Assembly: GCF_000735695.2 (NCBI RefSeq)
Contig: NZ_JASZ02000009.1
Coordinates: forward strand, 1 to 64,000
From: Kaistella haifensis DSM 19056
GTDB taxonomy: Bacteria; Bacteroidota; Bacteroidia; Flavobacteriales; Weeksellaceae
DNA: 64,000 bases
Direction: 5' to 3'
The number at the start of each line of letters is the position of its first letter. Position 1 is the stretch's first letter. The position numbers and the translations under genes were made by a program. Below are positions 16,262-23,491 of this stretch, in pieces. The notes beneath the pieces are model-generated. The model did no database searches, was not told the DNA's origin, and saw nothing but the letters and a program-made list of their open reading frames with translations.

Positions 16262-17088
16262 AAACAATTTCAATAAATACAAAGATTTCGGAGCTTATTA
16301 AAGAAAACTCCGGCAGTGTAGATGCCATAGCCTCCATTGCGAAACCACTGGAGAAGCTGAAGAATCCTATTCTGCGAAAGATCATGGCTTCGCGTGTTAC
16401 CATTGCCGAAGCGTCGAAGATGACCGGAACTAAAGTGGATGATTTCAAACGCGTGCTGTCGCCGCTGGGATTTATTTTTGAAGGCGAAGAATCTGCAAAG
16501 GAAGAGTTGTCAGCAAAAGCCAAACCTTCCTGGCTGCAGAATGCGCCAAAAGAGATTATTGATTTTTATGATGTACGCCCCATTATCGACGACGGCGCCG
16601 ACCCGCTGAAAGAAATTCTTCACCGCTTCAAAGAAGTGAAACCTGGGGAGATTCTCTGTGTCATCAACGGTTTTGTGCCGACGCCTTTAATCCATCTTCT
16701 GAAACAGGAAAAAGCCGAAGATACGTTTGTGGAAACCATCAGCGACAAAGAATTCCATACCTATTTCCTTAAGAAAAAGAAAGAAGTTGAGGTGGCTGAA
16801 TCCTTTGAAAGTAAATTACAGATGAACGGCAGTGAAGAATTCAGTAAAATTCTAGCCAAATTCAGTGATGATCAGGTCCGCAGGATCGATGTCCGCGAAC
16901 TTGAAATGCCAGGACCGATGCACACCATTTTGGGCGAGCTCGAAAATCTTCCCGAAGGTAATGTCTTGTTCATTGATCACAAAAGAGTTCCGGTTTATCT
17001 TCTGGAAGAACTGGCAGACAAGGATTTCGCAGTTCATATCAATAACGTGGCTGAAGGCGATGTAAAAATGCTGATTTTCAGAAAATAA
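16258..17088 (+). CDS. DUF1858 plus two DUF2249 modules
   Basis: 276 residues. The N-terminal DUF1858 domain (about 3-75, with TISINTKISELIKENSG and ASRVTIAEASKMTG) is followed by two divergent DUF2249 modules at about 95-175 (IIDFYDVRPIIDDGADPLKEI) and 200-276 (RRIDVRELEMPGPMHTIL). DUF1858/DUF2249 fusions recur in NO-responsive and hybrid-cluster loci, but no activity has been established. The 4-base overlap with the hemerythrin gene and the 1-base overlap with the membrane-protein gene show tight coupling. The domain calls are from motif recognition. Confidence 0.78.
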   Translation: MKTISINTKISELIKENSGSVDAIASIAKPLEKLKNPILRKIMASRVTIAEASKMTGTKVDDFKRVLSPLGFIFEGEESAKEELSAKAKPSWLQNAPKEIIDFYDVRPIIDDGADPLKEILHRFKEVKPGEILCVINGFVPTPLIHLLKQEKAEDTFVETISDKEFHTYFLKKKKEVEVAESFESKLQMNGSEEFSKILAKFSDDQVRRIDVRELEMPGPMHTILGELENLPEGNVLFIDHKRVPVYLLEELADKDFAVHINNVAEGDVKMLIFRK

Positions 17089-18359
17089 TGGCACATATCC
17101 ACATTGGGCGGGCACCCGGAAACAAAGCAGTACTGCCGTTTTATGCAACGGGAGCCATCGCGTTTCTGGTCCTGTGTATTGTGATGCTCTGCACGCCGCA
17201 GTCGTTTACCCAGCACTATTTCACGCCGCATTTGCTCACCATTGTGCATATCGCTGCGCTGGGCTGGGGAACCATGATTATTTTCGGGGCAGCACACCAG
17301 CTTTTACCCGTCATCTGCGAGCAGGATCTGTACAGCGAAAAAATGGCAGCGGCGAGTTGGTACACCTTAACCCTTGGAATCATCTTGCTCACCTGGAAAT
17401 TCTGGAACTTCGATACAGGTTGGGTGATGATTACCGGCGGATCGCTGATTGTATTTTCCGTGTTGCTTTTCGTGATTAATGTTTTGAAGACGACAAGGAT
17501 TTTCAGGAAATTCGCCACCCAGAAACTCTTTCTCATCAGTTCTTCGCTGTGGCTGCTTTTTACGGTTTCGGTCGGGCTGTTACTCGCGATAAACCTAGGT
17601 CTCACGTCGCCCATATTTCGGGTAAGCCATCTGGAAATTCTGAAGCTTCATGCGCACATGGGTATCGCGGGCTGGTTTCTGCAGCTCATCGCCGGTGTAA
17701 GCACAAAGCTGGTTCCCATGTTTCTGCTGGGGAAATCGGAGAAGGAACATCTGCTTAAAAAAGCCTTTATCTTTCAGAACCTTGGGCTCATCTTATTCCT
17801 GGTTGACGGTTTTTTCTTTGAGGTAACGGCGCGCGTGATGATTTACGCTGCGCTGGTTTTAACAGGAATCGTATTCTGGCTGCTTTTTCTTTTTGATGTT
17901 TTCAGAAACCGTTTGAGAAAAAGAATCGAACTGCTCATGAAGCACACCTTTCTTTCTTTTCTGAGTTTAATTCTGGCCATACTGCTGATTCCGGTGGTGT
18001 ATTATTCCGAAGGTTACCGATGGACGATGGTGTACGGCACCCTGATTTTCCTGGGCTGGATCACGAATATCATCCTCGGCAAAACCTTCAAAACGCTGCC
18101 CTTCATCATCTGGAATACCCATTATAAAGATCTTACAGGGAAGGCAAAAATTCCTTTACCGAAAGACCTTTTCAACGCGAAACTCACCATCTGGCAGTTC
18201 AGGCTTTTCATTGCGGCGTTCCTGGTTTTTGCGTTGGGGTTGGCGCTTCAGCAGTTAACAGTGATCAGAGTCGGACTTGTTTTATGGCTCGCCGTAGCGG
18301 TGATCTACTGTCTGAATGTTTTTAAATTAATCTTTCACCAATCAAAAAAATCAGCATGA
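17088..18359 (+). CDS. Heme-copper-oxidase subunit I-like membrane protein, probably NO-related
   Basis: 423 residues with about 12 membrane helices. Buried histidines occur in VHIAALGWGTMIIFGAAHQLLP (two, 10+ residues apart) and in LKLHAHMGIAGWFLQLIAG (two, H-x-H), followed by VSTKLVPMF. The spacing resembles the subunit I fold of cbb3 oxidases, NO reductases and NnrS, but I do not see the standard high-spin heme/CuB signature, so catalysis is not shown. It sits in the Rrf2 operon with a 4-base overlap onto the DUF59 gene. NnrS-like NO tolerance, NO reduction or heme-based sensing are possible; I cannot choose from sequence. Confidence 0.65.
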   Translation: MAHIHIGRAPGNKAVLPFYATGAIAFLVLCIVMLCTPQSFTQHYFTPHLLTIVHIAALGWGTMIIFGAAHQLLPVICEQDLYSEKMAAASWYTLTLGIILLTWKFWNFDTGWVMITGGSLIVFSVLLFVINVLKTTRIFRKFATQKLFLISSSLWLLFTVSVGLLLAINLGLTSPIFRVSHLEILKLHAHMGIAGWFLQLIAGVSTKLVPMFLLGKSEKEHLLKKAFIFQNLGLILFLVDGFFFEVTARVMIYAALVLTGIVFWLLFLFDVFRNRLRKRIELLMKHTFLSFLSLILAILLIPVVYYSEGYRWTMVYGTLIFLGWITNIILGKTFKTLPFIIWNTHYKDLTGKAKIPLPKDLFNAKLTIWQFRLFIAAFLVFALGLALQQLTVIRVGLVLWLAVAVIYCLNVFKLIFHQSKKSA

Positions 18360-18685
18360 TATTCAACGAAAACGATAAAACCTACGATATGCAGCGCCGT
18401 GCCGAAATGGCGCTTTACGAAGTGATAGACCCTGAACTGATGGTCAACATCATCGATCTGGGTCTGGTGTACGAAATTAATTTCCCCGAAGAAAACAAAG
18501 TGCAGGTCGTGATGACGCTTACTTCCCAGTTCTGCCCCATGGGTGATGCCATAAAAACCGGTGTACAGAACGCGTTGGAAACAGAATTCCCCGGCATCGA
18601 AGTAGAAATTGAACTCACCTTCAGCCCCGCCTGGAATTACGACTGTGTGTCGCAGGAGGGAATGATGCAGCTGCAGAACAGGTAA
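18356..18685 (+). CDS. DUF59/MIP18 metal-sulfur cluster assembly factor
   Basis: 109 residues, a complete MIP18-like domain: EVIDPELMVNIIDLGLVYEI is the typical DPE...N.VDLGLV block, and LTSQFCPMGDAI carries the cysteine block (usually T...CP). Members (SufT, PaaD, eukaryotic CIA2) help insert Fe-S clusters into apoproteins. It is the last gene of the operon, overlaps the membrane-protein gene by 4 bases and is followed by a terminator. Its presence supports Fe-S repair after NO damage as the operon's purpose. Confidence 0.88.
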   Translation: MIFNENDKTYDMQRRAEMALYEVIDPELMVNIIDLGLVYEINFPEENKVQVVMTLTSQFCPMGDAIKTGVQNALETEFPGIEVEIELTFSPAWNYDCVSQEGMMQLQNR

Positions 18686-18706
18686 TTTGCGGATTAGGAA
18701 GAGAAT

Positions 18707-18746
18707 AAAAAGGGTTTTTTAACGGTGGTTGAAAAGCCCTTTTTCT
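18707..18746 (+). terminator. Terminator of the Rrf2-controlled operon
   Basis: AAAAGGG near 18707-18713 pairs with CCCTTTTT at 18738-18745 across a long loop, with a T-run. It ends the 14.6-18.7 kb operon. Confidence 0.7.
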
Positions 18747-18783
18747 ATTACTTTAGTTGCACTAACCATAAAAACACAATGTT

Positions 18784-19272
18784 ATGCCCATCAACAACCT
18801 GAACAATGCGCACCTTACTGAAGCGCAGATGAACGAAATTAAAACCGCGCTTACCACGCTGGAAACTGCCCTCGCACCTCTTACTGCAACCCTTACCCCG
18901 GATGAGCGCAGCACCTACGGCAGTGTGAACGAGCAGAACAAACTCCTCATCAACAAAGTGTGGGATTACCGCCAGAACAGCGCCCACCTTTCGCAGCCTG
19001 ATCTTGACTGGGCTGAATTTGAAAACGATCTGAAGAGCCGGCAGTTTATCGAAAACATCGGGCACCGCGTAGCTGCGCTGGATGAAAGGCTGAAGAACTC
19101 GAAAATTCTGCACGACTACGATAGCTATCAGGCAGCGCTCGATGATTATGCCTACACGAGTTACAAGGCCGGCTCCAATGCCGCGGGCTACGAAACCAAG
19201 ATGAACGAGCTGAAGCAGTTCTTTCCCCGAAGCGGTAAACGCCCTGCGCCTGCTCCTGAAGGAGAAGAGTAA
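18784..19272 (+). CDS. Hypothetical alpha-helical protein, GC-rich gene
   Basis: 162 residues, highly charged and predicted mostly helical (LTEAQMNEIKTALTTLETAL), with a Pro/Ala tail (PAPAPEGEE). No signal peptide, membrane helix or Cys is present. I do not recognise a family with certainty; helical proteins of this kind occur as lineage-specific hypotheticals in Chryseobacterium. Base composition is clearly more GC-rich than most of the window and continues the trend of the operon before it. It has its own transcription unit, between the terminators at 18707 and 19294. ATG at 18784 is used; an ATG 5 bases upstream is out of frame and closes at once. Confidence 0.7.
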   Translation: MPINNLNNAHLTEAQMNEIKTALTTLETALAPLTATLTPDERSTYGSVNEQNKLLINKVWDYRQNSAHLSQPDLDWAEFENDLKSRQFIENIGHRVAALDERLKNSKILHDYDSYQAALDDYAYTSYKAGSNAAGYETKMNELKQFFPRSGKRPAPAPEGEE

Positions 19273-19293
19273 CTGATTTTTACTTAATCAAAG

Positions 19294-19325
19294 ACAGCCT
19301 GTGGTTTCCGCAGGCTGTTTTCTTT
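19294..19325 (+). terminator. Intrinsic terminator after the hypothetical gene
   Basis: ACAGCCTG (19294-19301) pairs with CAGGCTGT (19311-19318), followed by TTTCTTTT. The 21-bp-period array begins 7 bases later. Confidence 0.85.
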
Positions 19326-19331
19326 TATTTT

Positions 19332-19541
19332 AATGAACCGTTTCGGTTGTTTGGAGAACCGTTTCGGTCAAAAGGCTAAAATTTTAAGTTCCGGGGCTAA
19401 ACGATTAGGTTCGCGACTTAAAGTTTTGGGTGTTGCACCGAAAGTTTTGGCTTCGGGACCTAATGGTTTGGGTAAAGGACCTAAAGATTGGGTAAAATGA
19501 GCTAATGGATTGTGTTGGACGGAGAAGTTCAGGAGTTAGGA
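19332..19541 (+). repeat. Degenerate 21-bp-period tandem array 1
   Basis: About ten consecutive units of exactly 21 bp, with no insertions or deletions, starting at 19332, 19353, 19374, 19395, 19416, 19437, 19458, 19479, 19500 and 19521. The best-conserved unit core is ACCTAAAGNTTTGGG; unit 1 and 2 share GAACCGTTTCGGT. Two weaker units continue to about 19583. Because 21 is seven codons, the frame from ATG 19333 stays open for 55 codons and would encode heptads such as AKRLGSR, LKVLGVA and PKVLASG. Whether it is translated is unknown. Apart from this array, the gap from 19273 to 19615 holds only the two terminators. Confidence 0.8.
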
Positions 19542-19579
19542 TCGGAAGAGTGGGGGATTTTGGGAAGCGGGTGGAAATT

Positions 19580-19613
19580 AAAATCCGCTCAGCAATGCCG
19601 AACGGATTTTGTT
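19580..19613 (-). terminator. 34-bp direct repeat copy 1, terminator of the toxin gene
   Basis: The hairpin has outer stem AAAATCCG/CGGATTTT and inner GCA/TGC, with A/T tracts on both sides. It is identical over 34 bp to the terminator at 20274-20307 after tnaA. It lies 2 bases past the toxin stop. Confidence 0.85.
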
Positions 19614-19615
19614 TA

Positions 19616-19915
19616 TTAATCCTTTAATCTACTTTTCAAATCCATTTCAGCGCCAAGAATTCTTTCCACTTCAATTGCTGTCGGATTCAGAATTCTGTAG
19701 AATATGATATGTTTATTCGCCAGGAAACCAAAAAACTCAGAATTTATTTCGGTGTAGTTTTTTCCGATATTAGGATTTTCAGCAATGAGCTGGCAAAAGT
19801 CAATTAACTCTTCGTAGTATTTATCTGCCTGTTTTTCTGACCAAAATTCAAAAGTATATTCATAAATTTTAGTGAGGTCCTCAACTGCTTTATTGGTGAA
19901 GTAATATTCAGCCAT
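19616..19915 (-). CDS. RelE/ParE-family toxin
   Basis: 99 residues, standard for ParE. Visible blocks are YYFTNKAVEDLTKIYEYTFEF at the N terminus, QADKYYEELIDFCQLIAENP, IGKNYTEI and the C-terminal HIIFYRILNPTAIEVERILG, which matches the R-x-H-x-I-x-Y-R pattern of the family in degenerate form. ParE toxins poison DNA gyrase; RelE toxins cleave mRNA; this sequence is closer to ParE. It overlaps the antitoxin gene by 8 bases, as usual. The pair is framed by perfect 34-bp repeats. Confidence 0.85.
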   Translation of the reverse strand: MAEYYFTNKAVEDLTKIYEYTFEFWSEKQADKYYEELIDFCQLIAENPNIGKNYTEINSEFFGFLANKHIIFYRILNPTAIEVERILGAEMDLKSRLKD

Positions 19916-20159
19916 TACTTTTCAATCTGGTTTTCAAACTTTCAAGGTGTTTTTTCGGATTAAAATCTTCGGCAATTCCGCTGTCTATTCCTTCCTGAAT
20001 TGCGTTTTTCAGGATTTGAATTTTGTTTTCTTCCTCTTCTAAAAGTCTTAATCCGGCACGGATAACTTCACTTGCGTTTTTGTATCTTCCCTGAGTCACT
20101 TTTGCATCAACAAAATCCTCAAAATATTCTCCTAAGGAAACAGATGTATTTCGTCCCAT
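19908..20159 (-). CDS. ParD-like antitoxin (CC2985 family)
   Basis: 83 residues from ATG 20159. The N terminus (MGRNTSVSLGEYFEDFVDAKV) and the RYKNASEVIRAGLRLLEEEE block are the ribbon-helix-helix signature of ParD antitoxins; the acidic, flexible C terminus should wrap the toxin. A longer reading from 20249 adds 30 residues with no family resemblance (MIFKCHSLKLNLIEL) and is rejected. ParD proteins repress their own promoter as dimers. No exact -7 box was found before 20159. Confidence 0.85.
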   Translation of the reverse strand: MGRNTSVSLGEYFEDFVDAKVTQGRYKNASEVIRAGLRLLEEEENKIQILKNAIQEGIDSGIAEDFNPKKHLESLKTRLKSNG

Positions 20160-20273
20160 TGTTATTTGATTTAAATTTAACAAATCAAAGTTACCAAAAT
20201 TTGGTAATTCAATCAAATTTAATTTTAGGGAATGGCATTTAAAAATCATAACTAATAATTGCCACGCAAAATA

Positions 20274-20307
20274 AAAATCCGCTCAGCAATGCCGAACGGA
20301 TTTTGTT
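20274..20307 (-). terminator. 34-bp direct repeat copy 2, terminator of tnaA
   Basis: Identical over 34 bp to 19580-19613. It begins 3 bases after the tnaA stop. The hairpin has A/T tracts on both sides. Confidence 0.85.
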
Positions 20308-20310
20308 GTT

Positions 20311-21687
20311 TTAAGCTTCTTCCAGTTTTACCGTGAAGTGACGCAGGATTTCAGATTCCCAGGTAATGTTGTACCCTTTCTCGATTTCGTCGCGTCGGTC
20401 GTAAACATATTTGATGGCGACAGCAATATAATCCATGTGATTGTTGGTGTACGTTCTGCGCGGAATGGCAAGCCTTACCAGTTCGAGTTTCGGGTAGCGG
20501 TTTTGTCTCGTTTGTGGATCACGGTCGGCTAATATTGTGCCGATTTCCACGGTGCGGATGCCGGCTTCTTTGTAAATTTCGTTGGCCAAAGTCTGCGCTG
20601 GATATTCTTCTCGCGGAATATTGGGTAAAAATTTCAATGAATCGATAAACACCGCATGTCCACCAATCGGCTTCTGAATTGGGATTCCGAATTTTATTAG
20701 TTTATTTCCAAGATATTCAACCTGCGAAATTCGGCTTTCTAAATATTCAAATTCTGTAGCCTCGTTCAAACCAACCGCCAATGCAGCCATATCTCGTCCT
20801 GCCATTCCACCATAGGTAATGAAGCCTTCGTAAATAATGGTCATGTTGGAAGCGGCTCGGAAAATATTTTCATCATTCAACGCGATAAATCCACCGATGT
20901 TCACGAGGCCGTCTTTCTTGGAACTCATCGTCATCCCAACTCCATAAGAAAAAACTTCTTTCGCAATTTCCTTTATGCTTCGGTGTTCTTGGCCTTTTTC
21001 TCTTTTTTTAATGAAATACGCATTCTCGGCAAATCTCGCTGAATCAAAATAAATCGGGATTCCATACCGGTCTGAAAGTTCTTTCACCGCTTTCATGTTT
21101 TCCAATGAAACCGGTTGTCCGCCGGAGGAATTACACGTAATTGTAATTAAACAAAAAGGAATTTTTTCTTTAGGATAGGTTTTATAAACATTTTCCAGTT
21201 TTTCTAAATCAATGTTTCCTTTGAAAGGGAAAAGATTTTCAATATCGAAAGCCTCATCCACCGTACAATCGATCGCGTGAGCTTTTCTAATCTCAATATG
21301 TCCTTTGGTAGTGTCGAAATGAGAATTTCCCGGAATCACATCGCCTTCTTTCACTAAAACCGAAAATAGTACATTTTCAGCGGCTCTTCCTTGATGCGTT
21401 GGTAGAAGATATTGAAAACCGGTGATCTCCTTTACGGTTTCATGAAGTTCTTCGAAACTTCGGGATCCAGCGTAGCTTTCGTCTCCCGTCATCAGGGCAG
21501 CCCATTGTTGGTCGCTCATCGCACCCGTTCCGGAATCGGTTAAAAGATCAATATAAACTTGCGAAGATTTTAAATTGAATAAATTATAGTCGGCGTTTTT
21601 CAGCCATTGTTCACGTTCTTCTTTTGTAGATTGGCGGATTTCTTCCACCATTTTAATTCGATAGGGTTCAGCGTAAGGAAGTTTCAT
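20311..21687 (-). CDS. tnaA: Tryptophanase
   Basis: 458 residues. A PLP fold-type I beta-eliminating lyase that splits tryptophan into indole, pyruvate and ammonia. Visible are DSGTGAMSDQQWAALMTGDE, PTHQGRAAEN, DSARFAENAYFIK (PLP Asp and Arg), SSKKDG with the PLP lysine, and LRHFTVKL near the C terminus. The His in that last motif corresponds to His463 of the E. coli enzyme; tyrosine phenol-lyase has Phe there, which favours tryptophanase. Indole production is a trait of several Chryseobacterium. No TnaC-like leader or tnaB permease is present. Confidence 0.9.
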   Translation of the reverse strand: MKLPYAEPYRIKMVEEIRQSTKEEREQWLKNADYNLFNLKSSQVYIDLLTDSGTGAMSDQQWAALMTGDESYAGSRSFEELHETVKEITGFQYLLPTHQGRAAENVLFSVLVKEGDVIPGNSHFDTTKGHIEIRKAHAIDCTVDEAFDIENLFPFKGNIDLEKLENVYKTYPKEKIPFCLITITCNSSGGQPVSLENMKAVKELSDRYGIPIYFDSARFAENAYFIKKREKGQEHRSIKEIAKEVFSYGVGMTMSSKKDGLVNIGGFIALNDENIFRAASNMTIIYEGFITYGGMAGRDMAALAVGLNEATEFEYLESRISQVEYLGNKLIKFGIPIQKPIGGHAVFIDSLKFLPNIPREEYPAQTLANEIYKEAGIRTVEIGTILADRDPQTRQNRYPKLELVRLAIPRRTYTNNHMDYIAVAIKYVYDRRDEIEKGYNITWESEILRHFTVKLEEA

Positions 21688-21764
21688 TTAAGATTGCATT
21701 TAAGGTTAAGAATGAGGTTGAAAATGTGCTTTGAGATTTAATTAAAATCAAATTCAGCATCAAA

Positions 21765-22385
21765 TCATTCCGGAGCCTTAAAAACATTGTCGTCCGAATG
21801 GAAACCTGCAACACCGCCACTTACCGCAAATTTCATGGCTTGTGCAGCACTTACATTATTTAAAATTTGAATATTGCTTGCTTCTACAAAAACTACCCAA
21901 CCGGAAACGGCATAAGAATGGGGAAGATAAACCGAAACATAACCCGGGAATCCCACGGAGGAAAGGTCGCGCTGGGTAAGGAATCCGATCCGCCAAATAG
22001 CAGGATTTTCGGCAGTTTTGATGAGAACGGGTTGGTTGAATTTCTTTTTATCGCCCACGAAGGAAGTCATCACATCTTTCAGTGAAGTGTATATGAATTT
22101 GATCCCCGGAGTATGCTCCAATAAATAATCAAAACTATCAACCACAACACGTCCGATAATGAATTTGTTTCCGAGATAGCCAATTAATGCGGTTCCGCCG
22201 ATTACAGTGAAAAAAGTAATGCCGGGATAAAGTTTTTCGGAAATCGTGGGAATCATATTATCGATGCTGGAAACGATGTACCAGATGATCCAAATCGTCG
22301 CAGCAAAAGGCCCGATAATTAATAAACCTTGGAAAAAAGATTTTACCAAGGTGTTGAGGATTTGTTCAAGCTTTTGTTTCTGCAT
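21765..22385 (-). CDS. DUF502 membrane protein
   Basis: 206 residues. Two N-terminal membrane helices (FFQGLLIIGPFAATIWIIWY and ITFFTVIGGTALIGYLG) are followed by a soluble domain with TPGIKFIYTSLKDV, FPGYVSVYLPHSYAVSGWVV and SGGVAGF. The IYTSLKDV-like (IYSSLKQV) and GF..YVS.Y.P.SP.P.SG blocks define DUF502. The family occurs across bacteria and in plants; function is not established. Family assignment is secure. Confidence 0.85.
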   Translation of the reverse strand: MQKQKLEQILNTLVKSFFQGLLIIGPFAATIWIIWYIVSSIDNMIPTISEKLYPGITFFTVIGGTALIGYLGNKFIIGRVVVDSFDYLLEHTPGIKFIYTSLKDVMTSFVGDKKKFNQPVLIKTAENPAIWRIGFLTQRDLSSVGFPGYVSVYLPHSYAVSGWVVFVEASNIQILNNVSAAQAMKFAVSGGVAGFHSDDNVFKAPE

Positions 22386-22451
22386 CTTTTTTCCGAAAGT
22401 AAATTGGCTTGGGTAAAAATAGGAAAATTTCGATGATTTTCGTTAAAATTT

Positions 22452-23033
22452 TTATCCGTGAATGCTTTCTTTTTTACCGTAAGATTTGATGATTTCAGCT
22501 TCATATTCCAGCCATTCTTCCCATCGTTGGTTCACTTTTTCGGGATCACCCAACTGGCGCGCAAATTTGATAAAGGTGGTGTAATGATTCGCTTCAGAAA
22601 TCATCAATTCTTTGTAAAAAACCTTCAATTCCTCGTCTTTGATGTTTTCGGTAAGTACTTTGAATCGTTCGCAACTTCGGGCTTCGATCATCGCTGCAAA
22701 GAGCATTCGGTCGATAATTCTTTCGTCTCGCGTACCACCGTGTCGAATGAATTTAATGAGTTCACCCACGTAATCGTCTTTTCTTTCTCTGCCGAATTCG
22801 AAACCGCGTTTTTTAATGATTTCGTGAACCATCTGAAAATGCTCCAACTCTTCCTGAGCGATGAGAATCAGTTCGGTTATAATATCGGGATATTCCGGCA
22901 ACATGGTGATTAGGGAAATCGCATTGGTAGTCGCTTTTTGTTCGCACCAAGCGTGATCAGTGAGGATTTCCTCCAAGTTTCCTTCAGCAATATTTGCCCA
23001 TCTTGGATCGGTAAGAAGTTTCAGCTTAAACAT
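22452..23033 (-). CDS. miaE: tRNA-(ms2io6A)-hydroxylase, MiaE-like
   Basis: 193 residues. A ferritin-like di-iron monooxygenase that hydroxylates the isopentenyl group of ms2i6A37 in tRNA. Ligand-bearing helices are visible in DHAWCEQKA, AQEELEHFQMVHEI, EARSCERFKVL and SEANHYTTF. The MiaE-typical LTDPRWANIAEGNL N terminus is clear. A -7 box lies at 23050-23057. MiaA and MiaB are not in the window. Confidence 0.9.
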   Translation of the reverse strand: MFKLKLLTDPRWANIAEGNLEEILTDHAWCEQKATTNAISLITMLPEYPDIITELILIAQEELEHFQMVHEIIKKRGFEFGRERKDDYVGELIKFIRHGGTRDERIIDRMLFAAMIEARSCERFKVLTENIKDEELKVFYKELMISEANHYTTFIKFARQLGDPEKVNQRWEEWLEYEAEIIKSYGKKESIHG

Positions 23034-23049
23034 ATCGAAAATTTTAAAA

Positions 23050-23057
23050 CAAATTTA
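23050..23057 (-). promoter_or_regulatory. -7 box of miaE
   Basis: Minus strand TAAATTTG (exact) 16 bases before the ATG at 23033. Confidence 0.5.
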
Positions 23058-23190
23058 AAGATAATTTACTTCACAATAGATTGTGGATTTCTCAATGATA
23101 TTTCAATTTTTTGGAGAAAATAGAGGTTTAGTTAAATAAAATTGGCATTAATATTGACTAATGAGAAACATAACAATAAAAAAATAAATT

Positions 23191-23433
23191 ATGAACACGC
23201 AATTATTATCAGGAAAACTAGAAAAATTTGGATTGTCAATTCTTGCTTTTTTCTTCAGTGTTTTGGCGATGGCTCAGGATGCAACCAAATCTCCAGATTT
23301 GAATGTGGATGTAACTACAACTAAAACCACGACTACTGAACAGTGGTTTAGCAACCCTATCTATTGGGTGTTTGGCGCAGTGGTACTTATTATCATCATC
23401 GCACTGATTGCCAGAGGTGGCAAAAACAACTAG
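23191..23433 (+). CDS. Small secreted/membrane protein of unknown function
   Basis: 80 residues. An N-terminal signal sequence (LSILAFFFSVLAMAQ) with probable cleavage after MAQ is followed by a Thr-rich linker (VTTTKTTTTEQWF) and a C-terminal membrane helix (IYWVFGAVVLIIIIALIA) ending in RGGKNN. It would be a C-tail-anchored envelope peptide of about 50 residues. I recognise no family. A TAATATTG element upstream (one mismatch to the -7 consensus) and a UUCG-loop terminator downstream give it its own transcription unit. Confidence 0.75.
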   Translation: MNTQLLSGKLEKFGLSILAFFFSVLAMAQDATKSPDLNVDVTTTKTTTTEQWFSNPIYWVFGAVVLIIIIALIARGGKNN

Positions 23434-23461
23434 TTTTCTTTTTTTATCTAAAAAATGTAAG

Positions 23462-23491
23462 CCGTTTCAATTCGTTGAAGCGGTTTTTTTT
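23462..23491 (+). terminator. Terminator with UUCG loop after the small membrane protein
   Basis: CCGTTTCAA (23462-23470) pairs with TTGAAGCGG (23475-23483) around TTCG, followed by eight Ts. It overlaps the last codons of the convergent acyltransferase gene. Confidence 0.85.

Noticed and set aside
19420-19500. G-quadruplex
   Set aside because: Four GGG runs exist, but the loops are too long for a standard quadruplex.
19332-19541. CRISPR array
   Set aside because: Units are contiguous 21-mers with no spacers and no cas genes are near; the same holds for 55095-55283.
20311-21687. Tyrosine phenol-lyase
   Set aside because: The C-terminal LRHFTVKL has the tryptophanase His where tyrosine phenol-lyase has Phe, and the DSARFAENAYFIK block matches tryptophanase.
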